DNA from: an uncultured Clostridia bacterium
GTDB lineage: Bacteria; Bacillota; Clostridia; Lachnospirales; Lachnospiraceae
Length of the DNA: 33,028 nt
Assembly (NCBI GenBank): GCA_947167565.1
Contig: CAMVIN010000011.1
Span: 1-33,028, forward strand
Reading direction: 5' to 3'
The position numbers were made by a program, and so were the translations under genes. The notes under the pieces are model-generated. The model had not been told where the DNA came from, made no database searches, and saw only the letters and a list, made by a program, of their open reading frames with translations. Position 1 is the stretch's first letter, and each line of letters opens with the position of its first letter. Positions 20,001 through 26,180 of this stretch are shown here, piece after piece.

Positions 20001-20215
20001 TTAAGATTGTGAAGATGCATTTCCTGCTCTTCTTTTGGTTCAACACGATTGTGATAGAGCACAACATCCGGCTCAATCTGACTGAGTTCCGAAGCAGCAA
20101 AAACCTTTGCCACCTGATCGTGCACCTTAAAGAACACATTTTCCAAAAGACCAAGCGTATTGTAATCTAACACCATCAATAGCGCAAGGCAAAAAGCAAT
20201 AATCCTCTTTTTCAT
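11051..20215 (-). CDS. Giant secreted Ig-like multidomain protein B (3054 aa)
   Basis: This is the first gene of the exoprotein operon. GAGG lies about 8 nt before the ATG. The N-terminus (MKKRIIAFCLALLMVLDYN, then a further stretch up to VFAAS) resembles a signal peptide, but is longer than usual if cleavage is at the VFAA site near residue 41. Most of the protein is a chain of beta-sandwich Ig-like modules with the recurring signature DxxAPxI...I..NGTYAITATDEAGNKS (for example about 2785-2875) and many short acidic loops. A Tyr/Asn/Cys-rich block (about 1190-1510) interrupts the repeats. The C-terminal 90 residues form a distinct Lys/Tyr-rich beta segment, not LPXTG. No enzyme motif was recognised. 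A surface adhesin or matrix-like role, perhaps together with protein A, is inferred from size, secretion and architecture. Confidence 0.85.
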   Translation of the reverse strand: MKKRIIAFCLALLMVLDYNTLGLLENVFFKVHDQVAKVFAASELSQIEPDVVLYHNRVEPKEEQEMHLHNLKEYITTRDGLYSSFYCNMGFSDGYDMITVKKMENSFKSDINEKNNLIKSAGGTDLISYVSNGGGSKNYMDATNGSVDVANTSGVNYDKMPNLLSMDSQGVFVKTINVEYFKDKDLSTIQYAFSANVSYAQSIFLKVDIINSSDGVQDKVINSKYITSYGKAVSLTGEIKVSDLGENIIIRITNMGGKASLSELKCTMTEPEAALSKVYLTKMPLPAGSQATYIEKNGDPQATLKYTPSDADDMYVVMQFDGSVKLNKMIYSDTETLEKVYQQYKYIAYGLRAYPRLALSTTDSTNVEQNSSDSTIYADYYGTMSGELNGNVSKDSCLIFKIDMSKWKARTFSIAALSEQMDRKSRTGNMEWLYKGLMPYSYYEEQEKSLKGVYPNYKRSSKEDFFKGAITDLSGNRVAVARSFPLQSVKGTDQNGKPANRVPVYDGSSPAIKEVVITSEDGKKYVKPGDYINVDVVFNCKLDETLETPKFYLNDFKNFTDLLSDSTVKNFDGTVVSDGTYSDSKMVPLNAELKVDDSNVANSFVDEGTTVTDNHKGTATMKITGTESGEDLEVYYRVFDESQIALNTNDEFDPDGWTKYSGGSVELKNLPTVIYECRNNNGVATTKRVANGGFIDICQVRVGTDENGETIYRVVKYGESDEIDTTSDSEKAMLQINDDSSVNNSVIKYKVKVASKVNVDKLCLLGGFFAVNYDASEHLAHSINYLYFNGTIKSETGKVMSSTGKNFGVFTEDENGEKTTVANGLQSSYVGVDMDSPTVKGSVNNTKEYEIGTATSKVTYTFSDKSRYQNYSLYYDISGLDKASVEVGKVNGNVEITVSNSDGVIDSKKVKNGEGYSCNNINIQTSNSSNSIPITISAKRDKDNPAVESGIDKISVPITFCVYDGAGNMTKCEKTLELPLYFASFNVRSLSEEPVVEEMYADKDKEEDGTLYKMISINKMNKEFDLKDFKLYFADPEVTEEINEISSNENRPVTVNDLDSLCKDDNYTKDNITCFQFEDEYFNSEDYRYHFSLKGKVQKADEDSGDDGTMSYTLEDKDFEIVVRASSVSGSTSGTILVYTTVPARSVFDKTLFITYKADGGVVYKASSGDEFEKTDFTMDTSDTPGYKTVVKDLGQVERVTYEGVISKDSDEFNALKDKITIAPVDGSLLANGNFKRSNKYKFDLGSTAENVCIGWSAAARFIRGDLPTYIYGTIPADVIAKGYIFDSSKIPLKYVSESLYGSIKIGGKKANEMTEEEIASAYINLGPPDDFNVFGGASWLWTYQIGFSAYTERTKVVTKYDYKIVEGKTVKTRSKDENGNELEPARTKEIDQFLFGEHYNVNILDECFVKRSAYYYDMQMNNNTSYANTYNLFLEFCPFYNSLNGYCASNDYYNYQVPYQSGRYEPVTLVLQDDVSEYLDVEKDIDFSNSYIYIYPVEKTIEGSYFSGNTEYRKAGECVRKIPLPSNFSEVKYERHKGNGDYVTCLGITADLNAYIETTSTDEDGNEITDYTLPEEGLYGAFVQIATNMTDDDGNQIMITSADHYNYEWGDDDTLDYTTCEIPLAVFGYDTKAPSGKLEFIEKQDGTKKINDKSEEAKSYLKIYNHYDSDYPVCYFDQQNRMLYKEGEDWDGDGENGYTYDCTIYRFNELSAKTVKSCKESADPDTNSVIECAFIDEDKIWPDMSDREKEYLSSKIRYAFVSSEWVDSYGNVKEGVEEKIADFDEYDVTDSCNKIYRAKKMFEWGEEKRVNCYTFKANVPETDDSTIYLIAKMINYAGNESNYAVQKLYVDNEAPQAKFYTFTKDDKTYVRCFTASDNMSVAEDINVVESVTTLDEETGEETTTENKTPIFEYEKTVTDLSQDKIVIEDKLGNQTTIKLSDNITELKAPEIEKVTADESVEAEIKNYSGDAAFTGVVSEQNSIYEKTDLPEIVYENDDTVAKNNHLEFLVKPGTGNEVYAEYALSSDTYKKLNKITDESMDCSNIWTKAGIGDTVKDTGCVNVVCSESEDAEGAYKVEANILLPASEKDENYVVTFRFGNGTGIYTYYTVGYKVPAQNGEIITFKQVDNTNKQKLKFNQPLKIKDVDSAKDSQEFTLSTGFNTDKSGKYSIKYEDLLGNEGEKTVTYEGFDKSWMPDIEKTTEEDGKVIVVMDSGYKNAYGMTFENLTGDGYTITPTEDALRIVSMKEALEKDGVEVDADEKDVSVYKYAKAVVTANTSFKIKVYTGYEDGEYKTEEMTYVVDGFSDISDEYEVEYSRLLTDTDESNQYDPVTAKLIVPDGSEILSADGEMHTFYTNGTYNFKVKYPNGVIKEIPATVSCISERETDSDDKTAPVIVGVNYYLKNDEQVINVTENATEGTANESILAAPTTTSRVLAKVQALDFGENGGLNPVSISVESDNGKASLDENDPMLVEFTDNDTATVTVTDVSGNSTVQKITVKNIVEDANVTGTVRYVRCGLTRTKAYIDLAEGVTFRDLEGVQVLEKTDGTKEYYHMFTQSGNFTFKLKDSKGNIANVVTKKVNVDREPLILTESEGGRTPENPDWNQTQIVEIKANMTLEKLMLYGTDNKESDLKYYAKGDTAYILFDRNDTVRLVATAGNGSQAEYTVSTNAIKSDSSAPQIALKKEYMAGENKYRVTATITDKMLAKYYTPKTDTTDSDNISINLNVPVTGYSESEIQAEESDDGQSIVLTKTATFYVSETSTIEVTAYNMAKLRSTESITIDVDKEAPVIAVSDFNSSVATEKTVKVSINEAGTILLNGTHEEVSADEEKSFVITKNGTYAITATDEAGNKSTKEIEIAGIDGEAPEIVVQSENISVNLDTLSGDSDDDKIAQMKAELLTHIRVTDDMSESENIDVEINIPKEIDFSKKDSYSATVQAEDEVGRVSKKTFVFSTYLVQIKEYPEIENFGANGKEFKKNGYVSFTTDTLTFTNIPKKAKVYYAKGDYTGAQMKYKSKQLTGSELTIDRKATYTVMLKLKDKSMHIYHVVNN

Positions 20216-20264
20216 TTTTTCAACCTCATTTCCTTTTTATACTTGCAAAATATGCTTCCCTAAA

Positions 20265-20294
20265 ATTTTACACTCTTTTTCCTTTTTTTTTCAA
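20265..20294 (-). promoter_or_regulatory. Promoter of the giant exoprotein operon
   Basis: TTGAAA (20294-20289) and TAAAAT (20270-20265) are 18 bp apart, across a purine-rich A/G spacer, about 50 bp upstream of the protein B start codon. The lipoprotein terminator lies upstream, so the two giant genes form their own unit. Confidence 0.55.
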
Positions 20295-20297
20295 TAT

Positions 20298-20332
20298 ACC
20301 GTGGCGAAAAGACAGAAACTGTGACGAAAAGA
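20298..20332 (-). repeat. Direct repeat (2 x 15 bp, 20-bp period) abutting the -35 of the exoprotein operon
   Basis: On the minus strand TCTTTTCGTCACAGT and TCTTTTCGCCACGGT match at 13 of 15 positions and start exactly 20 bp apart, about two helical turns. The near copy ends 3 bp from the -35 hexamer. This geometry fits a regulator binding two half-sites on one DNA face; the regulator is not identifiable here. Confidence 0.5.
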
Positions 20333-20349
20333 TTGTAAAGATTTCCTGT

Positions 20350-20381
20350 AAAAAAACGGACATGCCAAACTGACACATCCG
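20350..20381 (-). terminator. Rho-independent terminator after the lipoprotein gene
   Basis: CGGATGTG pairs with CATGTCCG (8 bp including two G-U pairs), with a 9-nt loop and seven T residues directly after the stem. It starts about 20 bp past the lipoprotein stop codon. Confidence 0.85.
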
Positions 20382-20400
20382 CTTTCACAGGGGTATTATT

Positions 20401-21015
20401 TTAAAATTGTGGTTCGGTACCTTCTGAAATATTGTTTGCTGCTTCAACAAACTTATCCTTTTCAACCTCTCCAACGAGAGCTGCTCCTACATCACCCATG
20501 TCGAGCTGATAACCACCTTCAGCTTCTTCTACGCCCATGGTAAGCGATGTACCATTGTTCTGATCAGAAATAGTGATTGTGCCATCTCCATTATTTGTGC
20601 ACTCACCTACCCACGAACCGCTCTCTGCGCTCTCAACATTGTAGAACATAGCCATTCCAAATGTACCCTCATTTCCAAATGCGAGGTACATGTAAGTCCC
20701 CTGATCGTCAGTGATTCCGGCATAGAACTTAGACAAATTATCTGCCCATGATGTGTCTGATCCGGTACTACTCGAATCTTCTGCATCGCTTGATTCTTCT
20801 ACATTACCTGAATCTTCTGCATCGCTTGATTCTTCTGCATCGCTTGATTCTTCTACATCGCTTGATTCTTCCTGATCAGCCGAATTCGAATCGTCTACTG
20901 ATGATTCCTGAGATGTTTTCTGTGAAGACGTTGTAGTCTTCTCATCACCACATCCAGTCAATGCGGATGCCACCAATGCTGATGTCAATAATACTGTCAA
21001 AAATTTTCTTTTCAT
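20401..21015 (-). CDS. Lipoprotein with acidic hexapeptide repeats
   Basis: The 204-aa product starts at the ATG at 21015, which has GGAGGG 7 nt upstream; the frame runs 20 codons further but without a signal. A type II signal peptide is clear: MKRKFLTVLLTSALVASALTGC, with lipobox LTGC and Cys22 as the lipidated residue. A Ser/Thr/Asp-rich linker (23-48), six ESSDAE-type hexapeptides (49-84) and a globular C-terminal domain of about 115 residues follow. That domain is rich in Gly, Thr and short beta segments, with GDGTITISDQNNGTSLTM as a typical stretch. The product should sit on the outer face of the membrane, with the repeat as a flexible stalk. The domain was not recognised. The gene has its own promoter with the same palindrome found upstream of the C11-peptidase operon, and is the most membrane-distal, exposed element of that cluster. 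Confidence 0.85.
   Translation of the reverse strand: MKRKFLTVLLTSALVASALTGCGDEKTTTSSQKTSQESSVDDSNSADQEESSDVEESSDAEESSDAEDSGNVEESSDAEDSSSTGSDTSWADNLSKFYAGITDDQGTYMYLAFGNEGTFGMAMFYNVESAESGSWVGECTNNGDGTITISDQNNGTSLTMGVEEAEGGYQLDMGDVGAALVGEVEKDKFVEAANNISEGTEPQF
20764..20871 (-). repeat. 18-bp tandem repeat encoding (E-E/D-S-S-D-A/V) x 6
   Basis: Six consecutive 18-bp units lie inside the lipoprotein gene and encode EESSDV, EESSDA (twice), EDSGNV, EESSDA and EDSSST. Inner units are nearly identical at the nucleotide level and edge units have diverged, as expected for a slippage-prone minisatellite encoding a stalk. Confidence 0.8.
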
Positions 21016-21066
21016 TTTAAAACCCTCCATTAATTTTGTCTTCTTGACATTTTTTATCCGAAACCC

Positions 21067-21072
21067 ATTATA
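21067..21072 (-). promoter_or_regulatory. -10 element of the lipoprotein promoter
   Basis: A perfect TATAAT is found about 55 bp upstream of the lipoprotein start. The position 17 bp upstream reads TACTAT, far from TTGACA, so the promoter probably needs an activator bound at the palindrome at 21095-21112. Confidence 0.6.
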
Positions 21073-21094
21073 CAAAATCCTTACTAATAATAGT

Positions 21095-21112
21095 AGTACC
21101 CCTAGGGCTACT
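21095..21112. promoter_or_regulatory. Palindromic operator, copy 1 (lipoprotein promoter)
   Basis: AGTACCCCTAGGGCTACT is an 18-bp near-perfect dyad, one base pair of each arm being mismatched. It ends 22 bp before the TATAAT, so its centre falls near -43. It matches the palindrome at 26954-26971 at 16 of 18 positions. The half-sites TACCCCT and TAGCCCT resemble the NarL-family heptamer TACYYMT. Confidence 0.65.
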
Positions 21113-21125
21113 TTACGTGATTTTG

Positions 21126-21389
21126 TTATTCGTATACATTACTTTTTTCTCCCTCTTTTAAGAACTCACCATAGTCCTCCACAAACTGAGCAAGCCGAAA
21201 TCCAGCTAACAATTCATCAAAGCCAGATAGTTCTGATACTTTATTCAGTAATTCCTCATCATCTTTTACACCCTGTTCCATAAGTCTGACAATCTGCTCA
21301 TCTTCTTCTGCAATTTCTTTTCTCTCATCCTTAGAACAAAGCCATAATCCATTGCTTTTTTCGACTCTCACATCCGACTTCCACTCCAT
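21126..21389 (-). CDS. Hypothetical 87-aa protein, co-transcribed with the LuxR-type regulator
   Basis: The start MEWKSDVRVEK (ATG at 21389) has AAGGAGG 8 nt upstream; a further ATG at 21413 lacks a site. There is no signal peptide or membrane segment, so the product is cytoplasmic. The sequence is acidic and appears mostly helical after a short beta start (VRVEKSNGLWLCSK), ending LAQFVEDYGEFLKEG. The order of strands followed by helices, with the pattern EDEQIVRLMEQGVKDDEELL, is loosely like small winged-helix folds such as PqqD-type peptide-recognition elements, but no family assignment can be made. It begins 35 bp after the regulator's stop codon, so it may modulate that regulator. No radical SAM or other modifying enzyme is adjacent to support a peptide-modification role. 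Confidence 0.7.
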   Translation of the reverse strand: MEWKSDVRVEKSNGLWLCSKDERKEIAEEDEQIVRLMEQGVKDDEELLNKVSELSGFDELLAGFRLAQFVEDYGEFLKEGEKSNVYE

Positions 21390-21424
21390 CTTATGCACCT
21401 CCTTACTCGCCATAAATATCTTTA

Positions 21425-23812
21425 TTAATTGACACTTCCCCGATGCACCAGCCCTAACTGAATTGCCCTTCGCTCTGCCTCTGCCCGGTTCTTTGCCCCC
21501 AGCTTTTTATATATATTTCTATTGTGCTTCTTTAAGCCATCATAGGATATTGCACATTGTTCACAAATATCTCCGGTTGTCATTCCTGTACAGAGCATCG
21601 CAAGTATCTCTTCCTCTCTCTTTGTCAGCGATACAATAGTTTCCGGTATATAAATCAAATAATCCGGATATGAAACTGCCATTTTTCCTGTTTCATTATA
21701 TATTTCATCCAAATAATCTGCTGATATTCCATCAAATGCCTTTGTCTCTCTACATTCTCTGAGAAGAGGAAGAACTGCCTGCCCCTCCATAGAAATAACA
21801 CGAACAAAATGGTATTCCGCTGCCTTCTTCACCGCAGATATCAAGTGTTCTCTCCAGTGTTCATCTCCCATGCGATACAAAATAATACTCCTAAGCACTT
21901 CGTTTTCCATCCAATAAAAATACCGCTGATATGAATAAAAATATTCTGTAAGGAAATTAGCAAGAGAAAGAGCTTCTTCAAGCCTGTTTTCTGCAATTAA
22001 GCACCTTAATTTTGTCAGTTGTCTGTAACGATCCAAAATACAAAATTCAATCTGAACATCCGGTATTTTATCTACAAACTCATGGACATTTTCCCCCGTA
22101 CCTTCAAACAGGGAAATCCATACACAGAACGCTTCCATCTTGGGCAGCAGATGATCTGCCGCTCCGCAATGTGCTCTAACTTTTTCCTCAAATGCCCGAT
22201 AGACTCTTTTAGCTGATGCAATCTGTCCGGCAACAATATGCTGCCTTACCTGAATTCCGACAGACACAAAACACATCTCTATTTTCCCACCATGAGATGC
22301 CGCTTCATAACCGGCACAACACCTCGTCATCACTTCATAAGGTGATATTGTTGCTTTCTCAAATCCACTCTCCGCAAGTGCTATTGTCACAAGACCATTT
22401 CCATATTTTCCAACCACAACCTCTATCGGACGGCTCATGAATTTAGCTATCTGGGTATCGCTTTTTGACCACTCACAAAAATCCAATCCGCCATTCATAA
22501 TAGAAGGCAGGTTTCCCGTCACACTCATTTCCGGAAGGAAAACATCCCCCTTGGTAATCATGACAAAGGAATTTCGCAGGATACGCAAAATTCCTTTTGT
22601 CCCTCTATGCGGAAGTGTTATATCAAGATATGCCAATCTTGTTCTAGCTTCACGCCTGAGTTCTCTTGGATTTTCCTTATTTTTTTCAAAGTTTACCAAC
22701 TCCTGATACCACTTTTCTGATTGCTGAGGCTGAAGAAGCAAATCATAGAGCATACTCATACCTGCCATCAAAACAGGACTCTCTAATACCTGTTCCTTCG
22801 GCAATTCAAAATAATATTCTTTCGTCTCCACATAATGCCCGGTTCCCGGATGAGTATTGGCATTCCTCACAAGCAATTCCTTAATCCGCTGAACAGCACC
22901 GGCTTTTCTGTAATATTCCAATGCCTTGGGAATATCCCCATGCATTTCATAATAATTGGCTCCCCGCCTGTAATTTTCAATGACGGCCTCTTTCGACCAC
23001 AAGATACTTTGTTTCCAACAAAAAAACCCTCTTACCTCTTTCCGGATGGATAAGAATCCTCCCTCACAATAGTTCAACTGATGCATTGTTTCCCGGCAGT
23101 ATTCTATGATTTTACTGATATTATCATTCCCCATCAGGTACTCTGCCATCTGTTCTGTAAATTCTTCGTACTGACAAACACAAAGAGCAAATTTGATAAA
23201 CAAATCATTCCACTGCTCATAAACAACACCGTCCCAAAGATAATAAATATCACGCCAGACCGCTTCATACATTTCTTCTGAATATCTCTTTCCATTCTCC
23301 ATTCGCTTCACATAATACATAAGCGCCGGTGGATACCCCTGCGAAGCCAATGTTACCAATTCAATATCTTTGGGATCAATTTCTACTTCACAACTCAAAA
23401 ACAATTTTTTGACTTCTTCCTTACCCAGTACAAAATCTTGTTCTACAATTCGAACGAATCCCAACTGCATTTCCTCGCCGACAAGATATTTGGGCACAGC
23501 CCCTCTCGTCGCCATAACAATCTGCCGCCCATCGGAGTGCAGCAAATCCTTTAAATACTGAATAGATTCCTGCTCTTTCAGCCACTGCAAATCTTCAATT
23601 ATTATAATATTAGCGCGGATGGAAGAAATGGGCGGCCTTCGTGTAATTCTCCCATCTTCGCAAAAAAGAATTTCTGTTTTTTTTCTTCGATAATAATATC
23701 CTATTGCTGCACTTTTTCCCCAGCCATAAGCTGCCGTCATAATAACAGGACTAAATGTCTCTTCCGCTTTTTTTAACTTATTATAAACTGCCGGTATTTT
23801 AATATAATCCAC
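21425..23812 (-). CDS. STAND-type LuxR family transcriptional regulator (MalT-like)
   Basis: The 795-aa product has an N-terminal P-loop NTPase: Walker A AAYGWGKS (about 27-34) and Walker B NIIIIEDLQW (about 68-77). A long helical TPR-like middle (about 270-720) and a C-terminal LuxR/GerE helix-turn-helix (about 728-795) follow. The last has the hallmarks SLTKREEEILAMLCTGMTTGDIC and LKKHNRNIYKKLGAKNRAEA. This is the layout of MalT-like activators, in which ligand and ATP binding drive oligomerisation and promoter activation. The start is taken as GTG at 23812 with AGGAGG 6 nt upstream; the TTG two codons earlier directly abuts the AGGAGG and cannot be used well. It lies 48 bp after the C11 peptidase gene with no terminator, so it probably belongs to that operon. 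It is the natural candidate to bind the two palindromes in this cluster. The ligand is unknown. Confidence 0.9.
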   Translation of the reverse strand: MDYIKIPAVYNKLKKAEETFSPVIMTAAYGWGKSAAIGYYYRRKKTEILFCEDGRITRRPPISSIRANIIIIEDLQWLKEQESIQYLKDLLHSDGRQIVMATRGAVPKYLVGEEMQLGFVRIVEQDFVLGKEEVKKLFLSCEVEIDPKDIELVTLASQGYPPALMYYVKRMENGKRYSEEMYEAVWRDIYYLWDGVVYEQWNDLFIKFALCVCQYEEFTEQMAEYLMGNDNISKIIEYCRETMHQLNYCEGGFLSIRKEVRGFFCWKQSILWSKEAVIENYRRGANYYEMHGDIPKALEYYRKAGAVQRIKELLVRNANTHPGTGHYVETKEYYFELPKEQVLESPVLMAGMSMLYDLLLQPQQSEKWYQELVNFEKNKENPRELRREARTRLAYLDITLPHRGTKGILRILRNSFVMITKGDVFLPEMSVTGNLPSIMNGGLDFCEWSKSDTQIAKFMSRPIEVVVGKYGNGLVTIALAESGFEKATISPYEVMTRCCAGYEAASHGGKIEMCFVSVGIQVRQHIVAGQIASAKRVYRAFEEKVRAHCGAADHLLPKMEAFCVWISLFEGTGENVHEFVDKIPDVQIEFCILDRYRQLTKLRCLIAENRLEEALSLANFLTEYFYSYQRYFYWMENEVLRSIILYRMGDEHWREHLISAVKKAAEYHFVRVISMEGQAVLPLLRECRETKAFDGISADYLDEIYNETGKMAVSYPDYLIYIPETIVSLTKREEEILAMLCTGMTTGDICEQCAISYDGLKKHNRNIYKKLGAKNRAEAERRAIQLGLVHRGSVN

Positions 23813-23860
23813 AACCAACCTCCTGGCACTCGATTATCCTGTAAATACTATAATATCTTA

Positions 23861-26152
23861 TTACTCGTCATAGATGCTCGTCTTCCCATTTTTATCTACC
23901 CGGAGTGTCACATAATCCGTCAACAGATAATCGTGAAATACATCATCTATGCGGAATGAATACATATAATCTCCAGCTGCTAATAAATCATAATTTATTT
24001 CAAGAGAGGCTTTCCTTAATTCATAGCCTTCGCCCTCCCATTCTTTCTCCTCTGAATTTTCATCCTCTAACGAAAAACTTGTATAACAAGGGGTAACAAT
24101 ATCACCCTTTTTTAATTTGATAATATTTTTGGCCGCAGCACCATTCTCATCAATGCCATCCCACGCCCCCTCTACCACGACTTTTCCGTCTTTGTCCTGT
24201 ATCATACGAAGATTTGTTTCCTCTCCGTTGAGTAGAATTGGAGAAGTATAAACCACCTCATTATCATCTACCGAAACAATATACGTGGCAAGATTTTGTC
24301 CATCAGGAAGCGATAACCAATATCCGTCAAAATAATCCTTAATCTGCCCCTTATCCCAGTCCACATCCACATCATACGTTTCACCAAGTTCCAATGCTTC
24401 CTTACCATTTTCTGTCACTTCATAAATTTGAGCACTAACATCCTCTGTGTTTTTCAATCCGTTATCATCCAATGTAAATCCGAAAATCCCGTCTGAATCA
24501 ACTGCCGGTTCAGATGCAAATGTAATCTTCTTACTCTCTCCGGTCTCTTTATAGTCATCTACATAATTCCAATGTTCATTTTTCTTTGTGTTACTGCGGT
24601 AACACTCATCTTCTTCATCATATTCATAGTCACAGAACCAGCACCAGATTTCTTCTTCATCCGAACTACTGTTATCGCCAATAGCCGCTGACAGTGCATC
24701 ATCACTTGCGTTGTCAGCCGAACTACAGCTGTCATACCAGCCACAGGAATCACCACCGCTCCACCAGTAATCCTCATCATAAGAATCTGTATTTCCTTCA
24801 TTGCAACTGCCACAATCCTGTCTGTCAACAAAGGACAGATAATACGGACTCACACATACTGTACTGAATGTAGACAACTCATCCGATTCTTGTATACAAA
24901 GCGGATAATACACAGATAATCCTGAAGACTTTTTGTGATTTTTTCCAGACACTTTGTAAGCGACTACCTTTTCAAGCTGGGAAGAAACAGCATCGGCTCC
25001 CTCGGCGTAGGACCTACACCCTGTCACAAGTCCGCCCAGATCAACCATATTTGTATATCCCTCGGACTTATTGTTTCCACCGAAGTTATCTGCCTTTTCT
25101 ATTTTTCTGCAAATAGATGATAAGACAGATGTGTCCGCACTGGTTTCATACATATTTTTTGCAAACGTATTAAAAGCTTGCAGCAAGGAATCCATCTGTG
25201 ATAAATCAATTACTGACAAAGTTACAATGTCACCGTCACCGATTTTTTCACAGCCTTTTTTGAAACTGTCACACACTTCCTTCCCCAGTTCCAAACCATT
25301 AGTACTTGGATTTTGGGCAAGAAAATTACCAATAGATGTGTAATCCCAGCCACACCCCGGCTCGGATTCCTCCGATGCATACATATAATTCGCATAGGAA
25401 GCAAGCACGTTCGCCGCCTCCATAGAGCCCATCAGGCAGGCATCAAATCCAACAAATTCAAATTTGCCGGACATCTTTGAATATGCACTCAATAAAGCAC
25501 TATCCACATCGCGGAGAGAGAGGGACTTCATATTATCGGTCTCGTCATAGCATATGCCGCCGATACTGCCGCCTCCATGATTCCATAATATCACACCCAT
25601 GTGCTCAGAACTGTAATTATTCACGCCCCATTTGAGGAATTTTGCAAGCGTATTGCTTTTTGCCATGCTTGCCTCTTTTACTTCATCCACTAATTCAATA
25701 TCTTCATTCTGAACGACAAAGCGCTGCAATTTCTTTTTGTTAACCGCCTCATTATTCCACTCAGAAGCCCCTCCTGTCTGCACTACAAACCTCACTTTAT
25801 CACTGGCAGATGCCTCCATCATTTCCACCATATCATTTGTAGCCGCTCCGTACTGAGATTCCAAATCAGAACCACAGAGATAAACAAAAATAGTCCATAT
25901 TCCATCTTTTTTTATTTCTTCACCGCCGGCCTGTACCGGACGGGATACAGTGAGATCACCGGTTTCCCGATCAACCGTGAGCATACTTTGACTATAATCA
26001 CTGCCGTCTGCCAATGTTGCCATCGCTGTCTTTGATTTTCCCTTTTTTTCTTTCTCGCCTTCATCTGTGTCTAAAAATATCATAAGCAAGAGAAATCCTG
26101 CCAAAATCACGCCAAAAACAGACGCTATTGTGATTATAATTTTTTTTGCCAT
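23861..26152 (-). CDS. Membrane-anchored clostripain-like (C11 family) cysteine peptidase
   Basis: The 763-aa product has an N-terminal membrane anchor or uncleaved signal (about 4-27), then a C11 catalytic domain starting at IWTIFVYLCGSDLES. The catalytic pair is visible: His192 in LWNHGGG and Cys239 in GFDACLMGSMEA. C11 enzymes are caspase-clan peptidases that commonly cut after Arg or Lys; the specificity of this one is unknown. After the catalytic core (about 445) comes an unusual Cys/Trp/acidic segment (447-517, seven Cys). A C-terminal beta-rich region of about 240 residues (540-763) follows, resembling an extracellular accessory domain. GAGGA lies 6 nt before the ATG. The gene starts 28 bp after the three-TM protein gene and precedes the LuxR-type regulator. 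The active site should face outward, where it could process surface proteins. Confidence 0.92.
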   Translation of the reverse strand: MAKKIIITIASVFGVILAGFLLLMIFLDTDEGEKEKKGKSKTAMATLADGSDYSQSMLTVDRETGDLTVSRPVQAGGEEIKKDGIWTIFVYLCGSDLESQYGAATNDMVEMMEASASDKVRFVVQTGGASEWNNEAVNKKKLQRFVVQNEDIELVDEVKEASMAKSNTLAKFLKWGVNNYSSEHMGVILWNHGGGSIGGICYDETDNMKSLSLRDVDSALLSAYSKMSGKFEFVGFDACLMGSMEAANVLASYANYMYASEESEPGCGWDYTSIGNFLAQNPSTNGLELGKEVCDSFKKGCEKIGDGDIVTLSVIDLSQMDSLLQAFNTFAKNMYETSADTSVLSSICRKIEKADNFGGNNKSEGYTNMVDLGGLVTGCRSYAEGADAVSSQLEKVVAYKVSGKNHKKSSGLSVYYPLCIQESDELSTFSTVCVSPYYLSFVDRQDCGSCNEGNTDSYDEDYWWSGGDSCGWYDSCSSADNASDDALSAAIGDNSSSDEEEIWCWFCDYEYDEEDECYRSNTKKNEHWNYVDDYKETGESKKITFASEPAVDSDGIFGFTLDDNGLKNTEDVSAQIYEVTENGKEALELGETYDVDVDWDKGQIKDYFDGYWLSLPDGQNLATYIVSVDDNEVVYTSPILLNGEETNLRMIQDKDGKVVVEGAWDGIDENGAAAKNIIKLKKGDIVTPCYTSFSLEDENSEEKEWEGEGYELRKASLEINYDLLAAGDYMYSFRIDDVFHDYLLTDYVTLRVDKNGKTSIYDE
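24602..24814 (-). other. Cys/Trp/acidic insert within the C11 peptidase
   Basis: Residues 447-517 contain Cys447, Cys450, Cys470, Cys476, Cys504, Cys507 and Cys517 in two CxxC pairs plus singles, among many Asp/Glu/Ser and Trp (short runs DYWWSGGDSCGW and EEIWCWFCDYEYDEEDEC). It lies between the catalytic core and the C-terminal beta region and reads like a metal-binding or disulfide-linked, partly disordered module. Confidence 0.6.
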
Positions 26153-26180
26153 TATGTATCCTCACTTTCCATCATTTCAT

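Noticed and set aside
20385-20398. A further half-site of the operator (AGGGGTA) near the end of the lipoprotein gene
   Set aside because: Only one heptamer is present, with no dyad and no promoter nearby at the right spacing; likely chance.
20764-20871. Tandem repeat considered as a CRISPR-like array
   Set aside because: The 18-bp units are contiguous with no spacers and are translated in frame within the lipoprotein.
21126-21389. RiPP precursor or PqqD-type peptide chaperone assignment for the 87-aa protein
   Set aside because: No modifying enzyme, protease/ABC exporter or core-peptide pattern is adjacent; the fold likeness is too weak to name a function.
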